In this document: piece after piece, positions 35,813 through 45,024 of the stretch | Position numbering within the stretch: the stretch's first letter is position 1 | How the letters are laid out: the number at the start of each line of letters is the position of its first letter | From: Pseudomonas sp. AKS31 | GTDB lineage: Bacteria; Pseudomonadota; Gammaproteobacteria; Pseudomonadales; Pseudomonadaceae | Length of the DNA stretch: 64,000 nucleotides | Assembly: GCF_023634765.1 (NCBI RefSeq) | Contig: NZ_JAMLFX010000001.1 | Coordinates: 909,982 to 973,981, forward strand | Direction of reading: 5' to 3' | The notes under the pieces: model-generated | What the model was told of the DNA's origin: nothing | The model's input: the letters and a program-made list of their open reading frames with translations, nothing else | Databases searched by the model: none | Translations under genes and position numbers: made by a program

Positions 35813-38728
35813 ATGCAAGGCAAGTACAGTTCTGAACTGGCGCTACCGCTCGAAGAGCTATTGACCGTCGTCCTGATTACTCACAATCGGCCGGCGTTTT
35901 TGCGCCGGGCGGTCAAGTATTACAGCAGCTTGCCCTGCAGAATCATGGTGCTCGATTCGACACTCGAACGACCTGAAGGCGACTTTGACGCCGTCGATTA
36001 CCACCATGTGCCGCAGTTCGCGTACTGGGGCATGCAGGCCAAACTGGCGTATGGCGTGGAGAAACTGACCACGCCATACATGGTGCTGGCGGCCGACGAC
36101 GATTTCATCCTGCATGATTCGCTGGCAGAGTCCGTCGGTTTCCTGCATGCCAACCCTGATTACGGGATGTGTCACGGCTATTGCCTGATGTACCTGTCAC
36201 TGGCTCATGGCGTGAACTACTACCGTCGCGACAAGAAAGTCCAGGAAGACTATGCGTCGGAGCGGGCGCAGGAGCGCGTCCTCGATTACATGAACCAGTA
36301 CATCCCGCCGTTCTACGCGGTGACCCGTACTGATCTGATGAAAACCTGGCACTCGGCGTTGCCGCCGGGGACCAATTTCCAGTGGCAGGAAATCGGCCAC
36401 GTCTATTTCCTGCTGGCCAGTGCCAAGGCCCGCATCCTGCCGATTCCGTACGTCGTGCGCGAGATCAACTACGGTGTCTCCGAGCACAATACCGATGTGT
36501 ATCACTCGCTGACCTACGTCGACGCCAAATCGGTCGCCGAACGAGAGGCGTTTGCCGATTTCCTCGTCTCGCTGCCTACCGCTATCGAAGGGCTGGATGC
36601 CGGGCAGGCCAAGGCCTTTGCCCTGGAGAGTTTCGAGGCGATGGCTGACAGCCTGAAGTCCGGACGGGCGCTGACTGCCGAGCTGATTATCGAATCGACC
36701 TGGAACCAGGAACTGAAGGCGCCGGATCGTCGTTTTGGCCCGCTGCAGTACGTCGAGATGCCGTTCTACAACCAGGCATTCTTCGATCGTCTGGAACAGT
36801 TCGAATTCATGTTGCACACCCTGCCGGCCGGCCGTCTCCAGCTGGAAGGGCTGGAAGGTGTGTGGACGCGTCAGGCGCACCTGCTGCAGGCGCGCAACAA
36901 CGATACGCCGGAAAGTGTGGTTGACCGCTTGTGGCAGGCCCATGACCTCAATGCGTTCAACCAGACCGTGGTCAAACGCCTGGCGGCGCAACTGGACATC
37001 CTCGGCGACGACAATGCCGCGCAAGCCATGCACGAGTGGATCGCCCGCCTCGAAGCGCTGACGGTCGAAGATCATCAGCCGGTCTTCGATAAGATGAAAT
37101 CCGGTCGCCTGTTGCAGTGGCTGGCGGCTCGCGCGCCGGCGATCGAACAACTTGAGTCGATCGGCCAACATCTGGCGACTGAAGGCGGTGGCCCGCAATT
37201 CGGCATTTTCCTGCTCGATCTGGACAACGACATCGACAAGTTGCAGGTGTCGCTCGACAGCCTGCTGGAAGGTCACTGCAAAGCGTTCAGGATTGTCGTG
37301 TTCACTACCGGCGAAGCGCCGGCGGCGACGACCGCGCAAAACACCCTGCACTTTGTCCGTGTCACCCAAAGCAACTTTGTCGACAAGCTCAACCAGAGCG
37401 CTCAGCAGTCGCCAAGCGATTGGTTGCTGCTGGGTGAGGCGGGCGATCAATTCACCGCCAGCGGCCTGTTGCGCGCCAGCCTGGAGCTGATGTCTGCCGA
37501 AGGTGTGCGTGCGGTGGCCACCGATGAAATCCAGCGCAAGGACAATGGCGCGCTGGTTGACGTGTTCCGTCCCGGTTTCAATCTGGACCTGCTGCAAAGC
37601 GTGCCGGCACTGATGGCCCGCCACTGGTTGATCCGCCGCGAAGTGTTGCTTGAAGTTGGCGGATATCAGGCTGACTTCAGCAAAGCGCTGGAATTCGACC
37701 TGCTGTTGCGCATCATCGAGCAGGGTGGCCTCGACGGTCTGGCGCATCTCGACGAGCCGTTGCTGATCACGCAGGCAGCGGAACTTGAAGAAAACGCCCA
37801 TGAACGTCAGGCGTTGCTGCGTCATCTGGGCAATCGCGGCTACAAGGCCAAGGTCACGTCGACGGCGCCGGGCACTTGGCAAATCGATTACCGTCACACC
37901 GAGCAACCACTGGTATCGATCATTCTGCCGGTCATCGATGATCTGCCGATGCTGCGTCGTTGCCTGGAAGGCGTGTTGCTCAGAACCCGTTACAGCCGTT
38001 ATGAAGTATTGCTGGCGGCAAACGCCCATCAGTCGGCAGCGGTCAACGACTGGCTGGGCACCCTGCGCCACGCCAAGGTCAATGTGCTGCGTGCCGATCA
38101 ACCACTGAGCGAGGTTGCGTTGTACAACGCCGCCAGCGAGCAGGCTCAGGGCGAGTACCTGGTGCTGTTGGCCGCAGACAGTGAAATCGTCAACCCGAAC
38201 TGGATCGACTCGCTGCTCAACCACGCCCAGCGTCCGGAAGTGGGCATCGTCGGTGCGAAATTGGTCGACCGTGACGGCAAGGTGGCCCAGGCCGGTTTGA
38301 TTCTTGGCCTGAACGACGGCGTGGGTTCGGCCTTCATCGGCGAAAGTCACGCAGCAGCCGGGTACATGCATCGCTTGGCCGTCGAGCAGAATTACTCGGC
38401 CGTGTCGAAGGTCTGCCTGATGGTGCGCAAAGAGCTGTTCAACGCCCTTGGCGGGCTGGATGAAGTGACGTTCGTCGAGGCTTATGCCGATGTCGATCTG
38501 TGCCTCAAGGCGAGTCAGGCCGGTTACCTCACCGTGTGGACGCCGTTGGTGCAGGTGCTGCATACCGGCGAGTTGCCGCAGGCGCCAGAAGCATTGGCGG
38601 CGCTGCGGGAGAAATGGAGCGGCGTCTTCGCGCAGGATCCGGCTTACAACGCCAACCTGGCGCTGAGCGGCAAAGGTTTCACCCTCGGTGACAATGCCTC
38701 GATCAACTGGGCACAGTTGCTCGCTTAA
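35813..38728 (+). CDS. 971-residue two-part glycosyltransferase, probable flagellin glycan assembly
   Basis: GGAGAG 5 bases upstream fixes the ATG at 35813. Part 1 (about 15-280) is a TIGR00180-type GT-A domain (TVVLITHNRPAFLRRAVKYY, LAADDDF). The middle (about 280-450) is helical and unassigned. Part 2 (about 460-960) resembles the centre of the 1197-residue enzyme: both contain LNHAQRPEVG, VGAKL, AGLILGLN and GYMHRL in the same order. The C-terminal GT-B domain of the larger enzyme is missing. It sits between the CDP-sugar and pseudaminic acid genes, so it may add one of those sugars. Confidence 0.85.
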   Translation: MQGKYSSELALPLEELLTVVLITHNRPAFLRRAVKYYSSLPCRIMVLDSTLERPEGDFDAVDYHHVPQFAYWGMQAKLAYGVEKLTTPYMVLAADDDFILHDSLAESVGFLHANPDYGMCHGYCLMYLSLAHGVNYYRRDKKVQEDYASERAQERVLDYMNQYIPPFYAVTRTDLMKTWHSALPPGTNFQWQEIGHVYFLLASAKARILPIPYVVREINYGVSEHNTDVYHSLTYVDAKSVAEREAFADFLVSLPTAIEGLDAGQAKAFALESFEAMADSLKSGRALTAELIIESTWNQELKAPDRRFGPLQYVEMPFYNQAFFDRLEQFEFMLHTLPAGRLQLEGLEGVWTRQAHLLQARNNDTPESVVDRLWQAHDLNAFNQTVVKRLAAQLDILGDDNAAQAMHEWIARLEALTVEDHQPVFDKMKSGRLLQWLAARAPAIEQLESIGQHLATEGGGPQFGIFLLDLDNDIDKLQVSLDSLLEGHCKAFRIVVFTTGEAPAATTAQNTLHFVRVTQSNFVDKLNQSAQQSPSDWLLLGEAGDQFTASGLLRASLELMSAEGVRAVATDEIQRKDNGALVDVFRPGFNLDLLQSVPALMARHWLIRREVLLEVGGYQADFSKALEFDLLLRIIEQGGLDGLAHLDEPLLITQAAELEENAHERQALLRHLGNRGYKAKVTSTAPGTWQIDYRHTEQPLVSIILPVIDDLPMLRRCLEGVLLRTRYSRYEVLLAANAHQSAAVNDWLGTLRHAKVNVLRADQPLSEVALYNAASEQAQGEYLVLLAADSEIVNPNWIDSLLNHAQRPEVGIVGAKLVDRDGKVAQAGLILGLNDGVGSAFIGESHAAAGYMHRLAVEQNYSAVSKVCLMVRKELFNALGGLDEVTFVEAYADVDLCLKASQAGYLTVWTPLVQVLHTGELPQAPEALAALREKWSGVFAQDPAYNANLALSGKGFTLGDNASINWAQLLA

Positions 38729-38751
38729 GCGCGCCGGACAGGAATCAGCCT

Positions 38752-39753
38752 ATGTTCAACGGTAAATCGATTTTCATCTCTGGCGGCACCGGCTCGTTCG
38801 GGCGCAAATTCATCGCCCGTCTGCTGGAGCAATATCAGCCCAAGCGCGTGGTGGTGTTCTCCCGCGATGAGCTGAAGCAGTACGAAATGCAGCAGACGTT
38901 CAACGCGCCGTGCATGCGTTATTTCATCGGTGACGTGCGTGATGCTGACCGTCTGCGTCAGGCCATGCGCGGCATCGACTACGTGGTGCATGCCGCCGCG
39001 TTGAAGCAAGTGCCGGCGGCGGAATACAACCCGACCGAATGCATTCGCACCAACGTCAATGGCGCTGAGAACATCATTGCTGCCGCCATCGATAATGGTG
39101 TGAAAAAGGTTGTGGCGCTGTCGACCGATAAAGCCGCCAGCCCGATCAACCTGTACGGCGCGACCAAGTTGCTCTCGGACAAATTGTTCGTCGCCGCCAA
39201 CAATATTGCCGGCGAGCAGGAAACCCGTTTTGCCGTGGTGCGCTACGGCAATGTGGCGGGTTCGCGCGGTTCGGTGGTGCCGTTCTTCAGCAAGCTGATC
39301 GCCGATGGCGCACAGGAACTGCCGATCACCGACGAACGCATGACGCGGTTCTGGATCACCCTCGACCACGGCGTGCAGTTCGTCCTCGACAGCTTCGCGC
39401 GGATGCATGGCGGTGAAGTGTTCGTGCCGAAGATTCCATCGATCCGCATTGTCGATCTGGCGCGCGGCATGGCTGCACAGCTGCCGCACAAGAATGTCGG
39501 CATTCGTCCCGGCGAGAAGCTCCATGAATTGATGGTGCCGCTGGACGATGCACGGATGACCCTCGAGTTCGAAGACCACTACACCATCCAGCCGTCGATT
39601 CGCTTTACCAGCGTCGATGTCGATTTTGCCGTCGACAGACTTGGCGAGCAGGGGCGTGCCGTGAGCGAGGATTTCGAGTATCGCTCCGACACCAATCCGC
39701 ATTTCCTCTCGGTCGGGCAGATCGCTGATCTGCACGCGAAGCTCTCGGTATGA
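38752..39753 (+). CDS. pseB: UDP-N-acetylglucosamine 4,6-dehydratase (inverting) PseB
   Basis: 333 residues, the family size. First step of pseudaminic acid synthesis: UDP-GlcNAc to the 4-keto-6-deoxy-L-arabino sugar. The NADP motif is ISGGTGSFGRKF, and ALSTDKAASPINLYGATKLL carries the catalytic residues. CAGGAATC precedes the ATG. Its stop overlaps the pseC start (ATGA). Confidence 0.97.
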   Translation: MFNGKSIFISGGTGSFGRKFIARLLEQYQPKRVVVFSRDELKQYEMQQTFNAPCMRYFIGDVRDADRLRQAMRGIDYVVHAAALKQVPAAEYNPTECIRTNVNGAENIIAAAIDNGVKKVVALSTDKAASPINLYGATKLLSDKLFVAANNIAGEQETRFAVVRYGNVAGSRGSVVPFFSKLIADGAQELPITDERMTRFWITLDHGVQFVLDSFARMHGGEVFVPKIPSIRIVDLARGMAAQLPHKNVGIRPGEKLHELMVPLDDARMTLEFEDHYTIQPSIRFTSVDVDFAVDRLGEQGRAVSEDFEYRSDTNPHFLSVGQIADLHAKLSV

Positions 39754-40907
39754 TCCCCTACGGTCGGCAAAGCCTCGATCAGGCAGACATCGATGCCGTC
39801 GTCCAAGTGCTGCAGTCGGACTGGCTGACCCAAGGGCCGAGCATCGAGCGTTTCGAGCAGGCGATGGCCGAGCGTTGCCAGGCCGACTTCGCCGTCGCGG
39901 TGTGCAACGCCACCGCGGCGCTGCACATTGCCTGCCTGGCCGCAGGCCTGGGGCCGGGCGATCGGTTGTGGACGACGCCGAACACCTTTCTTGCCTCGGC
40001 CAACTGTGGACGCTATTGCGGTGCCGACGTTGATTTCGTCGACATCGACCCGCTGACCTGGAACCTCGATGCGTTCGCCCTCGAAGCGAAACTCGATCAG
40101 GCCGAGCAGGACGGCACTTTGCCAAAAGTGCTGGTGGCGGTGGCGTTCTCCGGGCAGAGCTGCGACATGCGCAAGATTGCCGAACTGGCCGAGCGCTACA
40201 ACTTCACGGTGATCGAAGATGCGTCTCATGCGGTCGGTGCGTCCTATGCGGGACGCCCGGTCGGCTGCGGTCAATTCGCGGCGATGACGGTGTTCAGTTT
40301 TCACCCGGTGAAGATCATCACCAGCGCCGAGGGCGGCATGGTGTTGACCAATCGTCCGGAGCTGGCCGAACGCCTGCAACGCCTGCGCTGCCACGGCATG
40401 ACCCGCGATCCGCAGCAGATGAGCGAGCCGAGCCACGGCCCGTGGTACTACCAACAGATCGAGCTGGGGTTCAATTACCGCATCACCGATCTGCAAGCCG
40501 CGCTGGGTCTGTCGCAACTGAGCAAACTCGACGAGTTCATCGCCCGGCGCCGCGAACTGGCGGCCCGTTACGATCGCCTGTTGACTTACTTGCCGGTGAC
40601 GTTGCCCAGCCCTCAGCCGGAGGCGGAGTCGGCTTGGCATCTGTATGTGATTCGGCTGCAGACAGACCGCATCAGTCACAGCCACCGTCAGGTGTTTGAA
40701 GGCTTGCGTGCTGCCGGTGTTGGCGTGAATCTGCACTACATTCCTGTGCACCTGCAGCCGTACTATCGTGACCTGGGTTTCGCCGAGGGTGACTTCCCTG
40801 AAGCCGAGCGTTATTACGCCGAGGCGATCAGCCTGCCGCTGTTTCCGCTGTTGAGCGATGAACAACAGGATTACGTGGTCGAGCAATTGCGTCGGCTGAC
40901 CGAATAA
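39750..40907 (+). CDS. pseC: UDP-4-amino-4,6-dideoxy-L-AltNAc aminotransferase PseC
   Basis: 385 residues. This PLP enzyme adds the C4 amino group in the second step of pseudaminic acid synthesis. FHPVKIITSAEGGMVLTN carries the PLP lysine (about residue 185), and ATAALHIACLAAGLGPGD and VIEDASHAVGASY are typical of DegT/DnrJ/EryC1 aminotransferases. It lies between pseB and the methylase gene. Confidence 0.97.
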   Translation: MIPYGRQSLDQADIDAVVQVLQSDWLTQGPSIERFEQAMAERCQADFAVAVCNATAALHIACLAAGLGPGDRLWTTPNTFLASANCGRYCGADVDFVDIDPLTWNLDAFALEAKLDQAEQDGTLPKVLVAVAFSGQSCDMRKIAELAERYNFTVIEDASHAVGASYAGRPVGCGQFAAMTVFSFHPVKIITSAEGGMVLTNRPELAERLQRLRCHGMTRDPQQMSEPSHGPWYYQQIELGFNYRITDLQAALGLSQLSKLDEFIARRRELAARYDRLLTYLPVTLPSPQPEAESAWHLYVIRLQTDRISHSHRQVFEGLRAAGVGVNLHYIPVHLQPYYRDLGFAEGDFPEAERYYAEAISLPLFPLLSDEQQDYVVEQLRRLTE

Positions 40908-40938
40908 TTGCCACCGAGGCAATGGATGAGTAGCTGCA

Positions 40939-41559
40939 ATGCGGAATTTGAGTGAGCAGGAAAAGTTCTGGCAGGGCGACTTCGGTAACCAGTACGTTGC
41001 GCGCAATGTCGGGCAACCGCTGGTGGCGGCGAATCTGGCGTTGTTTGCCAAAGCGCTGAGCCGTGCCGCAGGCATCGAGAGCCTGGTCGAACTGGGCACC
41101 AACGTCGGCAACAATTTGCAGGCGTTGCATCAACTGCTGCCGCGTTGTGAACTGTTCGGCGTCGAGATCAATGAAAGCGCTTGTGCTCAGGCACGGGCGT
41201 TGGACATTGCACAGATCTGGCAAGGCTCGCTGTTCGATTTCCCGCGCGAGCGTCGCTATGACCTGACGTTGATCAAAGGCGTGCTGATTCACTTGGCCCC
41301 CGAGCTGTTGCCGACGGCTTATGCGCAGTTGTATGAGTTGAGCCAGCGCTACATCCTGATTGCCGAGTATTACAATCCGGCACCGGTGGAGGTGTCCTAT
41401 CGTGGCAACAGCGGCAAGCTGTTCAAACGTGATTTCGCCGGTGAGATGCTCGATCGCTTTGCCGATCTGCATCTGCTGGATTATGGTTTCGTCTATCACC
41501 GCGATCCGCAATTTCCGGCGGACGACATCACCTGGTTCCTGCTGGAAAAGCGCCCTTGA
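40939..41559 (+). CDS. Pseudaminic acid biosynthesis-associated methylase
   Basis: 206 residues. The start NLSEQEKFWQGDFGNQYVAR and the SAM region LVELGTNVGNNLQAL fit the small methylase family found in pse gene clusters (TIGR03587). It lies between pseC and pseF and overlaps pseF by 4 bases. It likely methylates the pseudaminic acid, its precursor or the attached glycan; the exact atom is unknown. Confidence 0.9.
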   Translation: MRNLSEQEKFWQGDFGNQYVARNVGQPLVAANLALFAKALSRAAGIESLVELGTNVGNNLQALHQLLPRCELFGVEINESACAQARALDIAQIWQGSLFDFPRERRYDLTLIKGVLIHLAPELLPTAYAQLYELSQRYILIAEYYNPAPVEVSYRGNSGKLFKRDFAGEMLDRFADLHLLDYGFVYHRDPQFPADDITWFLLEKRP

Positions 41560-42251
41560 GCAACGTCGCAATCATCCCGGCCCGAGGCGGTAGCAAACGC
41601 ATTCCGCGCAAGAATCTGTCGCCGTTCGACGGCGTGCCGATGATTGTCCGTTCGATCCGCACTGCGCTCGAATCAGGCCTGTTCGACCAGGTGGTGGTCA
41701 GCACTGATGATGCCGAGATTGCTGAGGTGGCGCGAGCGCACGGTGCGCAGGTGCCATTCATGCGCCCGGCGGCGCTGGCCGATGATTTCACCGGCACTGC
41801 TGCGGTTATCGTGCATGCGCTGGAGCAACTGCCATCCTTCGATTTCGCTTGCTGCATTTACGCTACGGCACCGCTGTTGCAGGTGCGTTATCTACGTGAA
41901 GGCATGGAGTTGCTGGAACGGCATGCAGACAAGTCGTTTGCGTTCTCCGTTTGCGATTTCGGCTTTCCGGTGCAACGGGCATTGACGCTGGACGAGCAGG
42001 GCGCCTTGCGCGCGTTGTATCCCGAGTTCCGCAACACCCGCTCGCAGGATTTGCCCGAAGCCTTTCAGGATGCCGGTCAGTTCTATTGGGGCCGTCGTGA
42101 GGCCTGGCTGCGCGGCGAGGTGCTTTATTCGCCAGCCAGTCTGCCGGTGATTCTGCCTCGGCATCTGGTCCAGGACATCGACACGCCACAAGACTGGAAA
42201 CGCGCCGAATACCTTTACGCCGCGCTCAAGGCTGGCGGAGAACTGCAATGA
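41556..42251 (+). CDS. pseF: Pseudaminic acid cytidylyltransferase PseF
   Basis: 231 residues from a TTG start that overlaps the preceding stop codon. It activates pseudaminic acid to CMP-Pse, the sugar donor. The N terminus AIIPARGGSKRIPRKN is the CMP-nonulosonate synthetase signature, and QDAGQFYWGRREAW occurs later. It overlaps the next gene by 4 bases. Confidence 0.95.
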   Translation: MSNVAIIPARGGSKRIPRKNLSPFDGVPMIVRSIRTALESGLFDQVVVSTDDAEIAEVARAHGAQVPFMRPAALADDFTGTAAVIVHALEQLPSFDFACCIYATAPLLQVRYLREGMELLERHADKSFAFSVCDFGFPVQRALTLDEQGALRALYPEFRNTRSQDLPEAFQDAGQFYWGRREAWLRGEVLYSPASLPVILPRHLVQDIDTPQDWKRAEYLYAALKAGGELQ

Positions 42252-43753
42252 GAGTGCTGATTCGCGCCGACGCCTCGCCGACCATCGGCAGTGGTCACAT
42301 TGCCCGTTGTCTGACGCTGGCGCGGGTGCTGCGTGCGCAAGGTAGCCATGTCGCGTTCGCCTGCCGACGCCTGCCAGGGCATCGCCTCGATGCGCTGGAT
42401 GCCGAAGGCTTCGAAACCTTCGCGCTGCCTGATCGATACGTCGATGAAGATCCGCAGCAAGCCATTGAGTCGATGTTGCCGTGGCAAGCTGACATCGAAG
42501 CGCTGGGCCTGCTGCTCGAAGGCGAGGCCGAATACGACTGGATCATCGTCGACCACTACGGCCTCGATCATCACTGGCAGACCGCTGCACGGCGCTGGGC
42601 GCGTCGAATTGCAGCGGTGGATGATCTGGCCACCCGGCATTACCGCGTTGATCTGCTGCTCAATCAGAATCTGTCCGGTCTCAGCGAAAACTACGCACCA
42701 TTGCTGCCCGAGGGCTGCCGCACGTTGCTGGGTCCGCGTTATGCGATGTTGCGCGAAGAATTCAATGGCCCGGCCATTGCGATCAAAGCCACGGCGCACC
42801 GGGTATTGGTGAATTTCGGCGGCTTCGACGCGGCCATGCAAACCCATCACGCGATGCTTGCTCTGGCGGATTTCACCGAGCTGCAAGTGGATTTTGTCGC
42901 CGGTGCCGACAACCCGGCGTGGGCGCAGATGCAAGCCTTGGCCGAGACGCGCCCGCATTGGCGCCTGCACAGTTTTGTCAGTGATTTCCACCAGCGCATG
43001 ACCGAGGCCGATCTGTTTATCGGCGCCGGTGGCGGCACCAGTTGGGAGCGCGCAGCGATGGGGCTGCCGACGATCTGCATCGCCGTGTCGAACAATCAGC
43101 AGGCCAACGGCGAAGTCATGGCCGCAGCGGGAGCGCATGTGTTCATGGGCGCCCGTGAGCAGGTCAGTGTCGAACAGTTGCGCGACGCTATCGGCTTCGT
43201 CGCCGGCAATTATTATTTGCGCCAGAGCCTGGCGGAACGCTCGCGGCAATTGGTCGACGGGCGCGGCGCATTGCGCGTGGCTGCTGCGTTGTCCGGCGCA
43301 GTGCTGACTATCCGGCCCGCCACGCAGGAGGATGCGCAACTGTTGTTCGATGGCCGCAATGCCGAGACGGTACGCCGCTGGTCGCTGACAAACGCGGAAA
43401 TTGACTGGGTGCAGCACGTCAATTGGCTGACTGCCAGTTTGCGCAACCCGCAGCGTTTGCTGCTGATCGCCGAGGCCGACGACGGCCCGGTCGGTGTTCT
43501 GCGTTACGACCTGCGCGGGTTTGTTGCCGAAGTGTCGATCTACCTGCTTGAGGGCCGTTTCGGGCTGGGTTGGGGCCGGTCGTTGCTGGCGCGCGGCGAA
43601 GCATTCGTCTCTCGTCACTGGCCGCAAGTGACCGCCATTACCGCTCAGGTATTGCCGGGCAATCGTGCCTCGTTGAATGTGTTTCGTGACGCCGGCTTCA
43701 CTCAGAGTGCCTGTACGTTCACCCGTGTTTTGAAGGATCACCCTCATGACTAG
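42248..43753 (+). CDS. PseG-PseH fusion: UDP-sugar hydrolase plus N-acetyltransferase
   Basis: 501 residues. Residues 1 to about 345 are PseG, the UDP-2,4-diacetamido-trideoxy-altropyranose hydrolase (RADASPTIGSGHIARCLTLA at the start; GAGGGTSWERAAMGLPTI in the nucleotide site). Residues from about 352 to 501 are a GNAT acetyltransferase (LTIRPATQEDAQLLFDGRNA; QVLPGNRASLNVFRDAGF), which fits PseH, the C4-amino acetylase. No separate pseH is seen in the cluster, so the fusion probably supplies steps 3 and 4. It overlaps pseI by 8 bases. Confidence 0.93.
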   Translation: MRVLIRADASPTIGSGHIARCLTLARVLRAQGSHVAFACRRLPGHRLDALDAEGFETFALPDRYVDEDPQQAIESMLPWQADIEALGLLLEGEAEYDWIIVDHYGLDHHWQTAARRWARRIAAVDDLATRHYRVDLLLNQNLSGLSENYAPLLPEGCRTLLGPRYAMLREEFNGPAIAIKATAHRVLVNFGGFDAAMQTHHAMLALADFTELQVDFVAGADNPAWAQMQALAETRPHWRLHSFVSDFHQRMTEADLFIGAGGGTSWERAAMGLPTICIAVSNNQQANGEVMAAAGAHVFMGAREQVSVEQLRDAIGFVAGNYYLRQSLAERSRQLVDGRGALRVAAALSGAVLTIRPATQEDAQLLFDGRNAETVRRWSLTNAEIDWVQHVNWLTASLRNPQRLLLIAEADDGPVGVLRYDLRGFVAEVSIYLLEGRFGLGWGRSLLARGEAFVSRHWPQVTAITAQVLPGNRASLNVFRDAGFTQSACTFTRVLKDHPHD

Positions 43754-44798
43754 TTTCAAGATCGGCAACCGCTTGATCGGTGCCGATGCGCCGCCCTTAA
43801 TCATCGCCGAGATGAGCGGCAACCATAACCAGTCGCTGGACGTGGCCCTGCAAATCGTCGAAGCGGCGGCCAAGGCCGGCGCGCATGCCTTGAAGCTGCA
43901 AACCTACACCGCCGAGACCATGACCCTGGATCTGGCTGAAGGCGAATTCTTCATCAAGGATCCGGGTAGTCTGTGGGCGGGCACTTCGCTCTACGACTTG
44001 TATGAAAAAGCCCACACGCCTTGGGAATGGCACGCGCCGATTTTTGCCCGGGCCAAAGAGCTGGGCCTGCTCGCGTTCTCCACCCCGTTCGATGACAGCG
44101 CTGTCGACTTTCTCGAAAGCCTTGACGTGCCGGCGTACAAGATCGCCAGTTTCGAGAACACTGACTTGCCGTTGATTCGCCGCGTGGCCGCCACCGGCAA
44201 ACCACTGATCATCTCCACGGGCATGGCCAGCATCGCCGAGCTGGATGAAACCGTGCGCGCCGCGCGCGAAGCCGGCTGCAAGGATCTGGTCTTGCTCAAA
44301 TGCACCAGCACCTACCCGGCGACACCGCTCAACAGCAACGTGCGCACGATTCCTCACCTGCGTGAGTTGTTTGGTTGTGAGGTGGGGCTGTCGGATCACT
44401 CGATGGGTGTCGGCGTGTCGGTGGCGGCGGTGGCGCTGGGAGCAACGGTGGTGGAGAAGCACTTCACCCTCGACCGTTCAGCGGGTGGCGTCGATGCCAG
44501 TTTTTCCCTGGAGCCGGCAGAAATGGCCAGCCTGGTGGTGGAAACCGAGCGCGCCTGGCAAGCCATGGGCCAGGTGCATTACGGCGTTACCGAGGCCGAG
44601 CGCAAGTCGCTGGTCTATCGCCGCTCGCTGTACGTCACGGCCGACATGGCCGCCGGTGACACCTTTAGCGGGGACAATCTGCGCGCGATTCGCCCCGGTC
44701 TCGGCTTGCCGCCCAAGCACACCGACACCGTCCTCGGCCGCCGCGCGCGCGCGCCGATCAAGCGCGGCACGCCGCTGGACTGGTCGTTGGTCGAATAA
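43746..44798 (+). CDS. pseI: Pseudaminic acid synthase PseI
   Basis: 350 residues. It condenses the trideoxy sugar with phosphoenolpyruvate to give pseudaminic acid. The NeuB barrel is shown by APPLIIAEMSGNHNQSLDVAL and KCTSTYPATPLNSN; the C-terminal 60 residues (RRSLYVTADMAAGDTFSGDN, RRARAPIKRGTPLDW) form the SAF/antifreeze-like domain. The last of the coupled pse genes; a 226-base gap follows. Confidence 0.97.
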   Translation: MTSFKIGNRLIGADAPPLIIAEMSGNHNQSLDVALQIVEAAAKAGAHALKLQTYTAETMTLDLAEGEFFIKDPGSLWAGTSLYDLYEKAHTPWEWHAPIFARAKELGLLAFSTPFDDSAVDFLESLDVPAYKIASFENTDLPLIRRVAATGKPLIISTGMASIAELDETVRAAREAGCKDLVLLKCTSTYPATPLNSNVRTIPHLRELFGCEVGLSDHSMGVGVSVAAVALGATVVEKHFTLDRSAGGVDASFSLEPAEMASLVVETERAWQAMGQVHYGVTEAERKSLVYRRSLYVTADMAAGDTFSGDNLRAIRPGLGLPPKHTDTVLGRRARAPIKRGTPLDWSLVE

Positions 44799-45024
44799 CC
44801 CGATCTGCGCCGATTCGGCAAAATAGCGTGACCTGCGAGTCATAACGCGCATCTTCACTGTATTGTATTGATCGGGGAGATGGCGCCTGGCTCGTTTTCG
44901 ATGCCAGTGATAGCCCTTTGCGCTCCCCGTGGCTGCCCGTTGTGGCGGCCGTTTTCTGTTTGTCGGCGCCCCTCGAAATCCTTGCGAGCGGTGGTCTTGG
45001 GCTGTTTTTTATTGGGAAGCCGTA

